Counted from the first letter of the stretch, positions 1 to 10,621 are shown. The stretch: 64,000 nucleotides of DNA from Citrobacter sp. (GCA_019415335.1 DXKH01000125.1:47461-111460), one strand, 5' to 3'. A program made the numbers and translations. The notes: generated by a model from the letters alone, not told the origin.

Positions 1-122
1 AAAGTGCCGCGGTGGCGCTGATGTTGCCGACGCTTCTGAATCTGGTGCTGGGCTTTATCATTGGCGCGATTGTTGTGCTGCTGGTAAAAGCGGTGGCCAG
101 AGTGCGCGGGGCTGCGCACTAA
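1..122 (+). CDS. yedI: C-terminal end of YedI-like membrane protein (partial)
   Basis: Only the last 39 codons are in the window (reading frame begins at base 3). They encode a strongly hydrophobic helix ([20 protein letters not shown]) followed by a basic tail ending RVRGAAH. Position just before yodC and this C-terminal shape fit YedI, an inner-membrane DUF808 protein of unknown role. The identification leans on gene order, because too little protein is visible for a firm call. Confidence 0.5.
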   Translation, partial: SAAVALMLPTLLNLVLGFIIGAIVVLLVKAVARVRGAAH

Positions 123-197
123 AAGTCTTCTCCTGAATTACGCAAAACCAGACATCCTCGTCTAAGGTGAAAACGTTCACTGTATACAGGAGGTAAC

Positions 198-380
198 ATG
201 GTTTTTTCGGTCAGTGAGGAAGTGACTGTGAAAGAGGGCGGTCCGCGCATGATTGTCACCGGCTATTCCAGCGGTATGGTGGAGTGTCGGTGGTATGATG
301 GGTTTGGCGTCAAGCGAGAAGCATTCCATGAGAGTGAACTCGTTCCCGGTGATGCCAGGCAACTGTGTGAAGAAGCCTGA
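198..380 (+). CDS. yodC: YodC family small protein
   Basis: A 60-residue cytosolic protein with the YodC pattern, including SGMVECRWYD and VKREAFHESEL. Its function is unknown. The start is set by a near-perfect Shine-Dalgarno AGGAGGT at 188-194, three bases before the ATG. A rho-independent terminator follows directly, so it is probably a single-gene transcript. Confidence 0.88.
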   Translation: MVFSVSEEVTVKEGGPRMIVTGYSSGMVECRWYDGFGVKREAFHESELVPGDARQLCEEA

Positions 381-387
381 TGACAAA

Positions 388-414
388 ACGCCCGGCGACA
401 GTCGGGCGTTTTCT
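388..414 (+). terminator. Rho-independent terminator after yodC
   Basis: An 8-bp stem (AACGCCCG / CGGGCGTT) with a 7-base loop is followed by TTCTT. It lies just past the yodC stop and separates it from dgcQ. Confidence 0.75.
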
Positions 415-497
415 TAAAAAAGCGTGACGGCAACAATACGTAACGTACTGCGTTATGCCAGGATTAGGAAAGCAATAAAGCGTAGGGAGTGGTCAGC

Positions 498-2192
498 GTG
501 CCGCACGAAACAACGATGGAAAACTGGGGCTGGCTGAAAATGTTGGCGCGGCGACTCGGCCCTGGCCACGTCGTGAATCTCTGCTTTCTGATCGTCATGT
601 TCTTTTCGACCCTGTTGACCTGGCGTGAAGTGGTCGTTCTGGAAGAAGCCTATATCTCCAGTCAGCGCAATCATCTGGAAAATGTCGCCAACGCCCTCGA
701 CAAGCAACTGCAATTCAACGTCGATAAACTGCTTTTTCTTCGTGACGGCATGCACGAGGCGCTGATCACCCCTCTGGGATTTTCCGCCTTAAAAGATGCG
801 GTTACCCATTTTGAACAGTTACGTCATTCGCGCGTCTGGCAACTTGAACTGGATAAGCGACGGACGCTGCCATTGAATGGTGTTTCTGATTCGTTTGTGA
901 ACCAAACCATGCTGCTCTCACGTGACAGCGAATCGCTGGATAACGAGCTGACTGCCGCGCTGGAGGTGGGATATCTGTTACGTTTAGCGAACACCCGCAC
1001 GTCCCTGTCGCAACAGGCGATGTACGTCTCGCGCGCAGGATTTTACGTCTCCACGCTGCCGACATCGCTTTCCAGCGAAATAACCTCCCGCTACTACGAT
1101 TACGTGATTCAGCCCTGGTTTACCGGGCAATCGCAGCGAAACAACCGTATGCGTGGCGTGCGCTGGTTTACCTCACCGTCACCTGAACTTCACTACGATC
1201 AGCAGCGCGTAACCGTCAGCGTGCCGCTGGACAATAACCATTACTGGCTCGGTGTACTGGCGATGACTATCCCCGTTTCGGCGGTGGAACGGTTTATGGA
1301 TGAAGCCATCGACAAGGACGTGGAAGGGGAATATCAACTCTACGACAGCAAACTGAAACTGCTGGCAGCCTCAACGCCGGGACTGCGAAATGACAAGACG
1401 TTTGATGAGCGTGAACTGGCGATGCTGGCGCATGATATCGAGCAGGATACGGTAGGCGGCTTGCGCATGGGGAGCCGCTACATCAGTTGGGAACGGCTGG
1501 ACCATTTTGATGGCGTACTGGTGCGGGTACATACCTTAAGTGAAGGGGTACACGGCGATTTCGGCAGCATCAGTATCGCGCTGGCGTTGTTGTGGGCGCT
1601 GTTCACCGCGATGTTGCTCATCTCCTGGGTGGTTATCCGCCATATGGTCAGCAATATGTTTGTGCTGCAAAGTTCACTCCAGTGGCAGGCCTGGCACGAT
1701 ATGCTGACCCGCTTATATAACCGCGGCGCGTTGTTTGAAAAAGCTAAGCAACTGACTCAGCGTTGCCGAACGCAAAAACAACCGTTGTCGGTTATTCAAA
1801 TCGATCTGGACCACTTCAAAAGTATCAATGACCGCTTTGGTCATCAGGCCGGGGATCGGGTGTTAACGCATGCCGCAGGCTTAATCAGCGGGACATTGCG
1901 TACCTATGATGTCGCCGGTCGTGTCGGCGGGGAGGAGTTCTGCGTGGTCCTGCCGGAAACTTCTCTGGTGCAGGCAGAGCAGATAGCCGAACGCATCCGC
2001 CAGCGACTGAATGAGAAAGAGATTCTGGTGGCGAAGAGCGCCACGCTGCGGATCAGCGCCTCGCTCGGGGTGAGCAGTACCCAGGAAACCGGGGACTACG
2101 ATTTTGAGCAACTTCAGTCGCTGGCAGACCGCCGACTTTACCAGGCAAAACAGGCGGGACGTAATCGGGTTTGTGCTGTGGATTCGGACTAA
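498..2192 (+). CDS. dgcQ: Membrane diguanylate cyclase DgcQ (YedQ)
   Basis: Makes cyclic di-GMP from two GTP, a second messenger that favours cellulose and biofilm over swimming. The protein (564 residues) has an N-terminal membrane helix around residues 25-42, a long periplasmic CHASE7-type sensor part, a second helix near 360-385 and a C-terminal GGDEF domain. The active-site GGEEF is at about residues 477-481. The inhibitory-site RxxD (RTYD) lies five residues before it, so product inhibition should be intact. The GTG at 498 is chosen because AGGGA at 484-488 is correctly spaced for it and the length then equals the E. coli protein; an in-frame GTG at 489 abuts the Shine-Dalgarno. It converges with mpgP, overlapping by 4 bases. 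Confidence 0.95.
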   Translation: MPHETTMENWGWLKMLARRLGPGHVVNLCFLIVMFFSTLLTWREVVVLEEAYISSQRNHLENVANALDKQLQFNVDKLLFLRDGMHEALITPLGFSALKDAVTHFEQLRHSRVWQLELDKRRTLPLNGVSDSFVNQTMLLSRDSESLDNELTAALEVGYLLRLANTRTSLSQQAMYVSRAGFYVSTLPTSLSSEITSRYYDYVIQPWFTGQSQRNNRMRGVRWFTSPSPELHYDQQRVTVSVPLDNNHYWLGVLAMTIPVSAVERFMDEAIDKDVEGEYQLYDSKLKLLAASTPGLRNDKTFDERELAMLAHDIEQDTVGGLRMGSRYISWERLDHFDGVLVRVHTLSEGVHGDFGSISIALALLWALFTAMLLISWVVIRHMVSNMFVLQSSLQWQAWHDMLTRLYNRGALFEKAKQLTQRCRTQKQPLSVIQIDLDHFKSINDRFGHQAGDRVLTHAAGLISGTLRTYDVAGRVGGEEFCVVLPETSLVQAEQIAERIRQRLNEKEILVAKSATLRISASLGVSSTQETGDYDFEQLQSLADRRLYQAKQAGRNRVCAVDSD

Positions 2193-3004
2193 GGTGTGGC
2201 GAAGAAGTGGGTCATCCCTTCCTGCCAGCCCTCGGGTCCTTCATGCTGCGTGCGGTAAACCTGCACGGTGCTATCGGGGCGCAAAACCACCCCTTCACGA
2301 CTCAGTCCTTTGACGATCACCGCATAGTCCATCGCCTCAAGCAGCGGGGCGTCGTTTGGGCCATCGCCCAGTCCGATGGTGACCGGACGTCGTTTCCACT
2401 GGCGCTGATAGCGATCGATCAGCTCGTTTGCCGCATGGCCTTTTCCTGAGGCAGCATCCAGGACATGCCAGAAGCGGGCACCGTGGACAAACTGCAGTCC
2501 CAGATCGTTTAGCTGCCGGGCGAACTCGGCCATACGCTCGTCGCTGTCGCGCCAGATCAGCGTGACTGAGGCTTCATGCAGGCGCGTTAAGCTGGCCTGG
2601 GCATGCGTCAGGCCGGTCCATTCGGCGATGGTGGACTCATCGACATCATCAAACGTCGTGAATTTAAACGAGGATTGGGTACGAAGTTTATTCAGCACGG
2701 CGCTGATTTCAGCCTGCGAGGCACCAACTATCTGGCGCGGAAAGTCAGGATGCGTCTGCCAGCGACTGTCCAGTTCAACCACGGCGCCATTCTCAGCAAT
2801 CAGAGGCAGTCCTTGTAAGTTGAGCTGCGTTTGGATGTGCAGCATTTCTGCCGCCGTTTTGCTGCTGCACAGGATGACGGGAATATCGCGTTCACGCAGA
2901 CGGGCGAGCCAGGCGGCGGCAGGTTGCCAGTCATAGGTGTGACTGTCCAGCAATGTGCCATCCAGATCGGTAAAAATCAGCAGCGGATCGTCGAGTGATA
3001 GCAT
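2189..3004 (-). CDS. mpgP: Mannosyl-3-phosphoglycerate phosphatase family protein (YedP)
   Basis: A 271-residue HAD-superfamily phosphatase. The N-terminal nucleophile motif DLDGTLLDS and the late [19 protein letters not shown] motif (magnesium ligands) are both visible. The family hydrolyses mannosyl-3-phosphoglycerate, but no synthase is known in E. coli and the true substrate there is unsettled. The start at 3004 gives the same length and N-terminus pattern (MxSxxxPLLxFxD) as E. coli YedP. An ATG five codons upstream (3019) also has a weak ribosome site and cannot be excluded. Confidence 0.9.
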   Translation of the reverse strand: MLSLDDPLLIFTDLDGTLLDSHTYDWQPAAAWLARLRERDIPVILCSSKTAAEMLHIQTQLNLQGLPLIAENGAVVELDSRWQTHPDFPRQIVGASQAEISAVLNKLRTQSSFKFTTFDDVDESTIAEWTGLTHAQASLTRLHEASVTLIWRDSDERMAEFARQLNDLGLQFVHGARFWHVLDAASGKGHAANELIDRYQRQWKRRPVTIGLGDGPNDAPLLEAMDYAVIVKGLSREGVVLRPDSTVQVYRTQHEGPEGWQEGMTHFFATP

Positions 3005-3196
3005 TTTTGTCCCCGTCATAAAGTTCCGTATTCCGGAAAAATCCTAAAAGCAGGGCATTTGGCCTGACAGGAGAATGGGATCGATCCCGTCATCATGAGT
3101 GCTGACAACCTGTCTGTCCCAACCATTAGAAGGATTAATCATTTGTCTGAAAAATATTTGCTTGTCATGCAAAAAAATTGCGGATAAGGTTTAGCG

Positions 3197-3283
3197 TACA
3201 TCAGATTTCCTGGTGTAACGAATTTTCAAGTGCTTCTTGCATAAGCAAGTTTCATCCCGACCCGTCAGGGTCGGGATTTTTTT
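3197..3283 (+). ncRNA. dsrA: DsrA small regulatory RNA
   Basis: Almost identical to E. coli DsrA. The 5' stem-loop holding the rpoS-pairing region (ACATCAGATTTCCTGGTGT) is followed by the AT-rich Hfq-binding middle (AACGAATTTTC), the second hairpin (CTTGCATAAGCAAG) and the terminator stem TCCCGACC/GGTCGGGA with a T run. DsrA pairs, with Hfq, to the rpoS leader to raise translation in the cold, and to hns mRNA to lower it. The exact 5' end is inferred by similarity. It sits between mpgP and yodD, as in relatives, near its other target pathway gene rcsA. Confidence 0.93.
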
Positions 3284-3292
3284 CGCTGCCGG

Positions 3293-3520
3293 TCAGCGAT
3301 TAATTTCCGTCACGCTAAAGTCATGGATGTCCAACTCAAACGCCTCGGCCAATTCATGCCATGTATGATACTCACGCCCATCCACGCTGACTCTGTTCGG
3401 GTCGTTTCCGCTACGATGAATCTCGCTCTCGCTGATTTCATTAATCGCCGCCAGCAACGCGTCAACATCGACGCTGACTTCACGTTTTGCGGTATCGCTG
3501 TACTCTTTCGCGGTCTTCAT
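3293..3520 (-). CDS. yodD: YodD family stress-induced protein
   Basis: A 75-residue soluble protein that begins MKTAKEYSDTAKREVSVDVD and ends DIHDFSVTEINR, a very close match to E. coli YodD. In E. coli it is induced by stresses such as peroxide and acid; its biochemical role is unknown. The frame continues 39 codons further upstream, but the start at 3520 matches the family length and the N-terminus is conserved from there. It is divergent from dsrB. Confidence 0.88.
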   Translation of the reverse strand: MKTAKEYSDTAKREVSVDVDALLAAINEISESEIHRSGNDPNRVSVDGREYHTWHELAEAFELDIHDFSVTEINR

Positions 3521-3649
3521 TTCAACCTCGTCATTAACCGTGCCACAGACTAAGTATAGACCGTTGAGAAAACCCGCAATCGAACCGCTCAGACGCTGCC
3601 AGGCGGCGGTTTTTGTTCTACACTGGCACAAAGCCACAGGAGGATAATG

Positions 3650-3838
3650 ATGAAGGTGAAAGATCGGGTCACAGTCAAAACGGACGGCGGTTCGCGTCGC
3701 CCAGGCGTGGTACTGGCAGTGGAAGAGTTTAGTGAAGGCACAATGTACCTGGTTTCGCTGGAAGACTACCCGCTCGGCATCTGGTTCTTTAACGAGTCAG
3801 GGCATCAGGATGGTATCTTTGTGGAGAAGGTAGAATAG
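3650..3838 (+). CDS. dsrB: DsrB family protein
   Basis: A 62-residue protein almost identical to E. coli DsrB ([19 protein letters not shown]..., [15 protein letters not shown]). The pattern resembles a small SH3-like beta-barrel, but the function is unknown; in E. coli it is RpoS-controlled. Two consecutive ATG codons (3647 and 3650) follow AGGAGG at 3639-3644. The second is chosen by comparison with E. coli. Confidence 0.9.
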   Translation: MKVKDRVTVKTDGGSRRPGVVLAVEEFSEGTMYLVSLEDYPLGIWFFNESGHQDGIFVEKVE

Positions 3839-3859
3839 AGTTGCGACGACCGATGTAAA

Positions 3860-3888
3860 CCCGGCTGGTGGGACATCCACCAGTCGGG
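3860..3888. terminator. Shared hairpin between dsrB and rcsA
   Basis: A 12-bp stem (CCCGGCTGGTGG / CCACCAGTCGGG, one G-T pair) with a 5-base loop lies between the two convergent genes. It lacks a strong T run on either side, so bidirectional termination is inferred. Confidence 0.55.
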
Positions 3889-3893
3889 ACGTC

Positions 3894-4517
3894 TCATCGC
3901 ATGTTGACAAAGATACCGTTGGTCACGTTATCGGTCAGTCTGACGACATGATAGATAACCTGTTTGTTATGCGTCTTTATCTTTCGTTTTATATTCCCCT
4001 TATGGGATGACACTGTTTTCGCCTTGATATTCATTTGATCCGAAATTTGAATTGTTCCCTGGCCTTCCATCCACATGCGCAGCATGCTGGACTCAGTACG
4101 ACTTAATGATAACGTCGGTAAATTTATTACCCCGGCGGTGTCTGTCTCTTTTTTCAGAATATCGCCAAGAAGATCGTCCAGTGATTCTGGCTTTATTGAT
4201 TTTGAACTGATCAATAAGTTTTTTCTGACTAACAGGTATTCATCAAAATGCACATTGGCAATTGCCATAAAAACAATAAATAGCGTATTGGGATGCTGAT
4301 TAATGATTTGCTTTATATGCTGACTGTTGGCTGGATCATGGATAAAACAGTCTTCATTAATAAACACCACAGAAGGTTGGTGTGTATCACAAGCGATGTC
4401 GAGTTCGTCAACGGTTTCGATGTCGTTGATTTCCCTTTTTTTCACCCCTCTGCTTACCAGATACCCGGTCAAACCTAGCCGGGTGTAACTGCATAGATCC
4501 ATAATAATCGTTGACAT
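3894..4517 (-). CDS. rcsA: Capsule synthesis transcriptional activator RcsA
   Basis: An auxiliary regulator that pairs with the response regulator RcsB at RcsAB boxes to switch on colanic acid capsule genes and repress flhDC. At 207 residues it has the family length. The C-terminal LuxR-type helix-turn-helix is clear ([12 protein letters not shown]..., [20 protein letters not shown]). The N-terminal part lacks a phosphorylation site, as is normal for RcsA. In relatives it is a Lon substrate and is silenced by H-NS, with DsrA relieving silencing; the AT-rich upstream stretch fits this. Confidence 0.97.
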   Translation of the reverse strand: MSTIIMDLCSYTRLGLTGYLVSRGVKKREINDIETVDELDIACDTHQPSVVFINEDCFIHDPANSQHIKQIINQHPNTLFIVFMAIANVHFDEYLLVRKNLLISSKSIKPESLDDLLGDILKKETDTAGVINLPTLSLSRTESSMLRMWMEGQGTIQISDQMNIKAKTVSSHKGNIKRKIKTHNKQVIYHVVRLTDNVTNGIFVNMR

Positions 4518-4766
4518 GGCTTACCCTCACTCAATGCGTAACGATAATTCCCCTTACCTGAATATCTCATCACAACTTAACGGAACCGAATGCTTCACCT
4601 AATGAGACGCGTTTGCGGTTTTCAGGCGGACTTACTATCCCGTAAAGTTACGTATAATTTGCCTGGAATTGTCTTAAAGTAAAGTAAATGTTGCGTTATG
4701 TGAGTGAGATAAAAACAAATAAAGCGCGCGAGAGTTATCCTGGTAGATGTTTTTACTGAATGACTT

Positions 4767-4780
4767 TAGGATAATCCTTA
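4767..4780 (-). promoter_or_regulatory. RcsAB box upstream of rcsA
   Basis: On the minus strand the sequence reads TAAGGATTATCCTA, a near-perfect dyad of the RcsAB consensus (TAAGAATATTCCTA). It is about 250 bp upstream of the rcsA start and supports autoactivation, known for E. coli rcsA. The rest of the interval is AT-rich with no further gene. Confidence 0.8.
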
Positions 4781-4797
4781 TAAAAACAAGATAAACA

Positions 4798-5592
4798 TTA
4801 TGGACTATTATTAACGGGCAATTCACTAACAATATCAGCTAATAAATTGAATATTTCGCTAAACAGGTGCTCGCAAAATGGCGCAATCAACGGCATTAAT
4901 GCCGCAATTAACGATATCCCAACGGTCAGGGTAAGCGGGAAACCAATCACAAAGACGGATAACTGCGGCGCCATACGGTTCAGTAATCCCAGCGCCAGGT
5001 TCAGCGTGAGCAGCATGGTGATGACTGGCAGCGCCAGCATCATCCCGTTGAGGAAGATTAGACTGCCCGCTCTGGCCAGCGCCAGAAACGCGTTGCTGTT
5101 CACCGGATTACCGCCAATGGGCAGGGTATGAAACGTATCGACCAGCAGCGAAATCAGCCACAGATGACCGTCAAAGGTCAGGAACAGCAGCATCGCCAAC
5201 ATATCAATAATTCTGGCAAGCACGGGCATATTCAGGTGGCTGGCCGGGTCGACAAAGGTGGCAAAGGAGAGCCCCATCTGCAGACCGATAACCTCACCCG
5301 CCGTACGCACGGCCGCAAAGGCAAACTGCATGGTAAAACCCAGCGCGATGCCGATCAGGATTTGCTGCATTGCCAGCCATAACGCGTTAAACGAAAAAAT
5401 CGGCACATCGTTTGGCGGCAAAGAGGGGGCAATAACGAAGGTGATGATGATCCCCAGACCCAGTTTCACCCGCTTTGGAACCGCGCGTTCACTGAGAATT
5501 GGGGCGGTGGTGATCAGCGCCAGTACGCGCAGCAGCGGCCAGAAATAGAGGCTCAGCCACTGCAGCCATTGATCGCTGGTTACCTGCAACAT
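4798..5592 (-). CDS. fliR: Flagellar export gate protein FliR
   Basis: Integral membrane part of the flagellar type III export gate, where one FliR joins FliP and FliQ in the pore complex. The 264-residue protein has several hydrophobic helices and the family sequence from [13 protein letters not shown] to [19 protein letters not shown]. The start at 5592 matches family length; the open frame runs 26 codons further upstream into fliQ, which is not expected to be translated. It is the last gene of fliLMNOPQR, 8 bp after fliQ. Confidence 0.96.
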   Translation of the reverse strand: MLQVTSDQWLQWLSLYFWPLLRVLALITTAPILSERAVPKRVKLGLGIIITFVIAPSLPPNDVPIFSFNALWLAMQQILIGIALGFTMQFAFAAVRTAGEVIGLQMGLSFATFVDPASHLNMPVLARIIDMLAMLLFLTFDGHLWLISLLVDTFHTLPIGGNPVNSNAFLALARAGSLIFLNGMMLALPVITMLLTLNLALGLLNRMAPQLSVFVIGFPLTLTVGISLIAALMPLIAPFCEHLFSEIFNLLADIVSELPVNNSP

Positions 5593-5600
5593 CCGTCGTC

Positions 5601-5870
5601 TTACCCGATGATGTACGGCAGATTGGTGAACAGCGTACGCACGTAATCCAGCAGCATATTCAACATCCACGGCCCGGCCACAATGATCGCCGTAAACACC
5701 GCCACGATTTTCGGGATAAACGACAGCGTCATTTCGTTAATCTGTGTGGCGGCCTGCAAAATACTGATGATAAGCCCCGTCACCAGCGCGACCAGCAGCA
5801 GGGGGGCGGCAAGCGCGAGGGCAACTTTCATGGCCTCGGTGCCAATCATCATGACCGATTCGGGTGTCAT
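5601..5870 (-). CDS. fliQ: Flagellar export gate protein FliQ
   Basis: An 89-residue protein with two transmembrane helices. It starts [18 protein letters not shown] and has the family motif [15 protein letters not shown]. Several FliQ copies wrap the FliP/FliR core of the export gate in the basal body membrane. It lies 9 bp after fliP. Confidence 0.97.
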   Translation of the reverse strand: MTPESVMMIGTEAMKVALALAAPLLLVALVTGLIISILQAATQINEMTLSFIPKIVAVFTAIIVAGPWMLNMLLDYVRTLFTNLPYIIG

Positions 5871-5879
5871 TTTTCGCCT

Positions 5880-6617
5880 CTAACTGTAGAAACTTTGTGC
5901 AAGTGAACCCACCAGCAGTTGCCAGCCATCAACCAGCACGAACAGCATCAGTTTGAAGGGAAGGGCAATGGTTGCCGGGGGAACCATCATCATCCCCAGC
6001 GCCATCAGGACGCTGGCGATCACCAGGTCGATAATCAGGAAAGGGATGAAAATCGTAAAGCCGATCTGGAACGCGGTTTTCAGCTCGCTGGTCACATAGG
6101 CGGGCAGCAAAATGCGCATCGGTACGGCTTCCGGTCCCTGAAGCGGGCCGCTGTTTGCCAGACGGGCGAACAGGGCCAGATCGGCTTCGCGGGTCTGACG
6201 CAGCATAAATTCACGCAGCGGTTGCGCACCTTTGTCCAGCGCTTCCTGCATCGAGATTTTCTCTTCGCTGAACGGCTGATAGGCCTCAACATAAATCTTG
6301 TCGATGACCGGCGACATGATGAAAAAGGTCAGGAACAGCGCCAGTCCCAGCAGCACCTGGTTTGGCGGCGCGGACGGCGTGCCGAGCGCATTGCGCAGCA
6401 GGCCGAAGACGATGATGATGCGGGTAAAGCTGGTCATCATCAGTAAAATGGCCGGAATAAAGGTTAGCGAGGTGATAAAAACCAGCGTCTGGACGGGAAG
6501 CGACCAGCTCTGTCCGCCGCCGGGCAGCGGTTGGCTCACCAGACCGGGAAGTTGCGCCAGCGCGGCGGGGCTGATAAGCCACAGACTGGTCAGCGTAAGG
6601 GATAACAAACGGCGCAT
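5880..6617 (-). CDS. fliP: Flagellar export gate protein FliP
   Basis: A 245-residue protein with a cleavable signal peptide at residues 1-21 ([14 protein letters not shown]), which is typical of FliP, then four membrane helices. Five FliP subunits form most of the export pore. Recognisable signatures are [18 protein letters not shown] and [20 protein letters not shown]. Its start overlaps the fliO stop. Confidence 0.97.
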   Translation of the reverse strand: MRRLLSLTLTSLWLISPAALAQLPGLVSQPLPGGGQSWSLPVQTLVFITSLTFIPAILLMMTSFTRIIIVFGLLRNALGTPSAPPNQVLLGLALFLTFFIMSPVIDKIYVEAYQPFSEEKISMQEALDKGAQPLREFMLRQTREADLALFARLANSGPLQGPEAVPMRILLPAYVTSELKTAFQIGFTIFIPFLIIDLVIASVLMALGMMMVPPATIALPFKLMLFVLVDGWQLLVGSLAQSFYS

Positions 6618-6991
6618 CAGGATCTCCCGGAACGCTTAAGCAAACTCTTCATCATGGCCTGAAAATCGGCAGGAGCAGACGGTGTCTCTTCTGGCACTAC
6701 AGGGGCTGGGGGGAGGGTATGCAGCACATTGATGTTTGACGCCGTCACGCCAAGCACCAGCCGTGCGTCCTCAACATCAACAATCACTACCCGTTCGCGC
6801 GGACCCAATGAGGTACTGGCGGAGACTTTCAGGCCGCGCGTACTGCCGCCTTTCGGCGCAAAACCCAGGCGCTTGATTACCCAGGCGGCCGCCAGGATCA
6901 ACAGGATGATCCCCAACAGCGCGCCGCTGACCTGCATCAAAGGCGAGCCCGGTACGGCAGAAGGCTGTTGAACAGTGGCCTGGGTTTTCAT
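6617..6991 (-). CDS. fliO: Flagellar export assembly factor FliO
   Basis: A 124-residue bitopic membrane protein with a single helix near residues 19-40 ([20 protein letters not shown]) and a cytosolic domain containing [20 protein letters not shown]. FliO helps the FliP/FliR complex assemble. It begins 2 bp after the fliN stop and ends overlapping fliP. Length and order match E. coli. Confidence 0.95.
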   Translation of the reverse strand: MKTQATVQQPSAVPGSPLMQVSGALLGIILLILAAAWVIKRLGFAPKGGSTRGLKVSASTSLGPRERVVIVDVEDARLVLGVTASNINVLHTLPPAPVVPEETPSAPADFQAMMKSLLKRSGRS

Positions 6992-6993
6992 GA

Positions 6994-7407
6994 TTAACGG
7001 CTCAGACGACGCATACGCTCGGACGGCGTGATAATGTCGGTAATGCGTACACCGTATTTATCGGCCACGACCACCACTTCACCCTGGGCAATCAGATAGC
7101 CATTAATCAGGATATCCAGCGGTTCACCCGCCAGACCGTCCAGCGCCACCACGGAACCCTGCGTCAGACGCAGTAGCTCTTTAATGGTCATGCGCGTGCG
7201 GCCCAATTCGACGGTCAGTTTGACCGGAATATCCATGATCAGGTCGATATCCTGCAGCGTGCCGCTGACATCGCCACCGCCAAGCTGCTGGAAAACGGCA
7301 TCGGCAGCACTTTTGCTGGGGGTCGTTTTTTGCTCGTTCAACGCGTCAGCCCACAGATCGTCCAATGCACCAGTGTTCTCATCAGACGGATTATTCATGT
7401 CACTCAT
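6994..7407 (-). CDS. fliN: Flagellar motor switch protein FliN
   Basis: A 137-residue C-ring protein. The C-terminal SpoA domain is clear (PVKLTVELGRTRMTIKELL, DILINGYLIAQGEVVVV). FliN forms the base of the C-ring with FliM and docks the FliH/FliI export complex. Its start overlaps the fliM stop by 4 bp (ATGA), which implies translational coupling. Confidence 0.97.
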   Translation of the reverse strand: MSDMNNPSDENTGALDDLWADALNEQKTTPSKSAADAVFQQLGGGDVSGTLQDIDLIMDIPVKLTVELGRTRMTIKELLRLTQGSVVALDGLAGEPLDILINGYLIAQGEVVVVADKYGVRITDIITPSERMRRLSR

Positions 7408-8408
7408 TTGGGCTGTTCCTCATTCAGCGAATTCAAAATCGGGTTAATCAAATGTTCCACGCGTAACGCGTACTGACCGTTAACCGTGCCATATTGGCTG
7501 GTCAGTACAGGCACACCGTCCACATGAGCAATAATGCGGTCTGGTTTTTCAATCGGCAGCACATCGCCGGGTTGCAGTTTTAATATCTGAGAAAGGCGCA
7601 GCGGAATATCGGCAAAGTTCGCCACCAGCTCCAGCTCGGAGTGTTGAACCTGACGCACCAGATTGTCGCGCCAGTTCTGATCTTCATTACGCGAGTTTTC
7701 CAGCGGCGGGTTCACCAGCAGTTCGCGTAGCGGTTCAATCATGCTGAACGGCAGACAGATGTTGAACTCACCGGTCAGGTTGCCAATCTCGACGTGGAAA
7801 GGGGTGTTGACCACGATATCGTTCGGTGACGTGGTGATGTTAGTAAACTTCACCTGCATCTCAGAACGCACGTACTCCACTTCCAGCGGATTGATCGCCT
7901 TCCACGCGTCGCTATAGCCTTCCAGCGCCAGTTTCAGCATGCGGTTGATGACGCGCTGTTCGGTGTGGGTAAACTCGCGGCCTTCCACTTTCGTCGGGAA
8001 GCGGCCATCACCGCCAAACAGGTTATCAACGGCGATAAACACCAGGCTCGGTGAGAACACCACCAGACCCGTACCGCGCAGCGGCTTCAGGTGGATCAGG
8101 TTCAGGTTGGTCGGCACCGGCAGGTTACGGGCAAACTCGTGGTACGGCTGAATGCGAATCGCGCCGACGGTGATATCCGGGCTACGACGCAACAGGTTAA
8201 ACAACCCCATCCGGAACTGACGGGCAAAACGTTCGTTGATGATCTCCAGCGCCTGCAGTCGCTCGCGCACCACGCGACGCTGGGTATTGGGATCGTACGG
8301 GCGAATTTCACTTTCGCCTGCAATACCCGGAGTCGGCTCGTCTTTCGTGTCGCTGTCGCCATTCAACAGCGCATCGATTTCAGCCTGAGAGAGAATACTG
8401 TCGCCCAT
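7404..8408 (-). CDS. fliM: Flagellar motor switch protein FliM
   Basis: A 334-residue C-ring protein. The N-terminal CheY-P binding peptide (GDSILSQAEIDALLNG) is present. It is followed by the CheC-like middle domain that contacts FliG and a C-terminal SpoA domain that contacts FliN. Binding of phosphorylated CheY flips rotation to clockwise. The start at 8408 puts the CheY peptide at the extreme N-terminus, as in all relatives; the frame is open 22 codons further upstream into fliL. Confidence 0.97.
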   Translation of the reverse strand: MGDSILSQAEIDALLNGDSDTKDEPTPGIAGESEIRPYDPNTQRRVVRERLQALEIINERFARQFRMGLFNLLRRSPDITVGAIRIQPYHEFARNLPVPTNLNLIHLKPLRGTGLVVFSPSLVFIAVDNLFGGDGRFPTKVEGREFTHTEQRVINRMLKLALEGYSDAWKAINPLEVEYVRSEMQVKFTNITTSPNDIVVNTPFHVEIGNLTGEFNICLPFSMIEPLRELLVNPPLENSRNEDQNWRDNLVRQVQHSELELVANFADIPLRLSQILKLQPGDVLPIEKPDRIIAHVDGVPVLTSQYGTVNGQYALRVEHLINPILNSLNEEQPK

Positions 8409-8412
8409 GTCT

Positions 8413-8877
8413 TTACCGCAGAATGAAAGCTGTATACAGCACGTCGGTGACGTCCTGTTTGGGTTGTCCGGCAACGAGCGGAGGGGAAAGCGTCTCTTTA
8501 ATCGCCGCGATCAATTTTTGCTTACCTTCTTCAGTAGACAGTGCGTTGGCGTCCTGACGAGAGAACAGCAGCAGCAGACGGCTACGGACTTCTGGCAAAT
8601 ATTCATTCAGGCGGGTGCGCGAGGCTTCATCCTTCAGACGCAGCGTCACGCCGATATACAGTACGCGATCCGCATCGCCCAGATTGACGGTAAACGTATC
8701 CAGGGCGAAGAACACCGGCGCAGGCGGCGGTGGTGGCTCATTGGCCGCCGGAGTGGGATGCTGCTGCATACGCCAGTAGCTATAGCCTGCGGTTGCGCAG
8801 GCGGCAAGGGTAATGATTACCAGCAGCGGGATCCAAATTGAGCGTTTGCTCTTTTTGCTAATCGCGGAATCAGTCAT
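8413..8877 (-). CDS. fliL: Flagellar basal body protein FliL
   Basis: A 154-residue single-pass inner-membrane protein. It has a basic N-terminus (KKSKRS), a transmembrane helix at about residues 14-34, a proline-rich linker (EPPPPPAP) and a periplasmic domain ending [13 protein letters not shown]. FliL rings support the MotAB stators. The start at 8877 is chosen to match the family ([13 protein letters not shown]). It is the first gene of the fliL operon. Confidence 0.95.
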   Translation of the reverse strand: MTDSAISKKSKRSIWIPLLVIITLAACATAGYSYWRMQQHPTPAANEPPPPPAPVFFALDTFTVNLGDADRVLYIGVTLRLKDEASRTRLNEYLPEVRSRLLLLFSRQDANALSTEEGKQKLIAAIKETLSPPLVAGQPKQDVTDVLYTAFILR

Positions 8878-8906
8878 CTGATACGGGCTTCCTGTTTCGG
8901 TACAGC

Positions 8907-8914
8907 TTATCGGC
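8907..8914 (-). promoter_or_regulatory. Possible sigma-28 -10 element upstream of fliL
   Basis: The minus strand reads GCCGATAA, a perfect FliA -10 element, 30 bp upstream of fliL. The expected TAAA -35 element is not recognisable at the right distance, so this may only be part of a mixed class 2/class 3 promoter. Confidence 0.35.
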
Positions 8915-8981
8915 TGATTATCCCGTGTCCTGACCACGGCAAAGCGTGGAAAAGACGCGGATAATCGTGCTACCTCTGGCG

Positions 8982-10181
8982 TTAGGCGAAGATATCGATG
9001 GCGCCGTTACCGCGTGCGGCGGACTGGAGCGACGCGGGAACCACCAGTTCACTCTCGTCATCGGCCATGAGCCGATCCTGTCCCTGCGTGCGAGCCGTCT
9101 GCTGCTGTTGGGAAGAGGAGTGCTGCTGGCCGGCGAAACTCTCGCTGCTGATGCTGCTTTGTCCTAGTTGAATACCGCTTTCCGCCAGTTGCGTGCGCAG
9201 CATTGGCAGGGCGGCTTCCAGCGCCGCGCGAACGTGGCTATGGGCTGAGACCATCTGCAGTTGTGCCTGGTTATCATCAAGCTTAAGCGAAATCTGTACC
9301 TGACCGAGATCTTCCGGATGCAGACGCAGTTCCGCACTCTGCTGACCCTGACGGGTAAACAGCGTGATGTGCTGACTCAGGGATTGCTGCCACTCATGGC
9401 TGCCCAACGGTGCGCTCAGAACCGGTGCGGCGCTGGTGGGGGGCGGCTGTGAGGCTGAATGTGTGGTCGTAGTCATCGCAATGCCTGGCGTCACGGGTGA
9501 AGGCGTACTGTCGATCTCCGCGTTGGCGGCAGCGGCAGCCACCACAGGCGTAGTGACCGCCTGACCTTTCGCGCTTTCCGCGGCGATAACCGGCGGTGTG
9601 CTATCTGCTTTGCCCTTCTTCGTGTCTTCACGAGTCAGCGGATTGCTTGTACCTTGCACAAGGGTACGAGGATCGGCGCTCAGTGCACTCACTTTTTCAC
9701 CGGGGGTCACCGGCGGTGTCGTCATTCCCGATTGACCCGGCAGCATGGCGAATAGGGCGCTAAGGTTGGCGAGATCGTCATCGCTCAGTGCGGAGGTGTC
9801 TTCATCCTTTTGCGCAGTCTGGCGCAGAGCTGCCAGTGCACTGTTTTTTTGTGTGGGTGTCAGGGCGGACAGCAGGGCCTGCGCATCGCTCAGTCCTTTT
9901 TGCAGTTCATCAGACAACCCCTCTTTGGTGGCTAACAGGTCGGCCAGCTTAACCGCCTGCGAGGCGTCGCCGTCCTGTGCCAACAGGCCTTTTTGCAGTT
10001 TACCGCTGGCGGCCTGCAAATCGGCTAACGTCAGCGGCGCGTCTTTACCCTGTGCGTCGCCTGCGCCTAACGCGCCTGCCAGCAGGGCCAGAAAATCCTG
10101 GGCGGAGTCCGCCGTCTTCCCGGACGGCAAGCCGGTGATAAGGTCTGTGTCTGTTGTGACCAGTTGGGGTAAGGTGATCAT
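8982..10181 (-). CDS. fliK: Flagellar hook-length control protein FliK
   Basis: A 399-residue secreted ruler that measures hook length and switches export specificity through FlhB. The long, low-complexity N-terminal and central parts are rich in Ala, Thr, Pro and Ser. The conserved C-terminal hook domain is around residues 270-360 ([40 protein letters not shown]). A Ser/Gln-rich tail (HSSSQQQQ) follows. It overlaps fliJ by 4 bp. Confidence 0.94.
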   Translation of the reverse strand: MITLPQLVTTDTDLITGLPSGKTADSAQDFLALLAGALGAGDAQGKDAPLTLADLQAASGKLQKGLLAQDGDASQAVKLADLLATKEGLSDELQKGLSDAQALLSALTPTQKNSALAALRQTAQKDEDTSALSDDDLANLSALFAMLPGQSGMTTPPVTPGEKVSALSADPRTLVQGTSNPLTREDTKKGKADSTPPVIAAESAKGQAVTTPVVAAAAANAEIDSTPSPVTPGIAMTTTTHSASQPPPTSAAPVLSAPLGSHEWQQSLSQHITLFTRQGQQSAELRLHPEDLGQVQISLKLDDNQAQLQMVSAHSHVRAALEAALPMLRTQLAESGIQLGQSSISSESFAGQQHSSSQQQQTARTQGQDRLMADDESELVVPASLQSAARGNGAIDIFA

Positions 10182-10621
10182 TCTGGTTTCCTCATTGCGG
10201 CACGCTGCGCAAATTCATCCATTTTTTTCTGATCCAGGCGGTTTTCAGCCAGTAAGGCCGCCGCGTTTTGTCTGTCTTGTAAGGTCTGCCAGGCCTGAAG
10301 CCGCTGTTTTTTTTCACGCCAGCTGTTCAGCGCCACATCCACTTTTTGCGTCCACTGCGTTAACTGCTGGCGATGCTGTTCCACCGCTTTTTCCAGAGTC
10401 TGAATAAACTGCTGGTAGTTAATCCAGCGATTACTGGCAATCCCCTGGCTCATATCGCTGTTGAGATTGCTGCGGTATTCGTTCTGGTAGTCAAGCAGCA
10501 TCGTGAGCTGTTCTTCCGCCTGCTGAAAACCGCGGCGCATTTCACCTAACAGCAACGCAGCATCATCCACCTCTTTTTCGGCGAGATCTTTGAGTGTTGC
10601 CAGTGCACCATGTTCAGCCAT
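10178..10621 (-). CDS. fliJ: Flagellar export chaperone FliJ
   Basis: A 147-residue helical coiled-coil protein that acts as the stalk of the FliHIJ ATPase complex and recycles chaperones to the gate. The sequence ([20 protein letters not shown]..., [17 protein letters not shown]) is very close to E. coli. The ATG at 10621 follows family length. A second ATG two codons upstream (10627) lies nearer the AGGAGG and could be used instead. Confidence 0.95.
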   Translation of the reverse strand: MAEHGALATLKDLAEKEVDDAALLLGEMRRGFQQAEEQLTMLLDYQNEYRSNLNSDMSQGIASNRWINYQQFIQTLEKAVEQHRQQLTQWTQKVDVALNSWREKKQRLQAWQTLQDRQNAAALLAENRLDQKKMDEFAQRAAMRKPE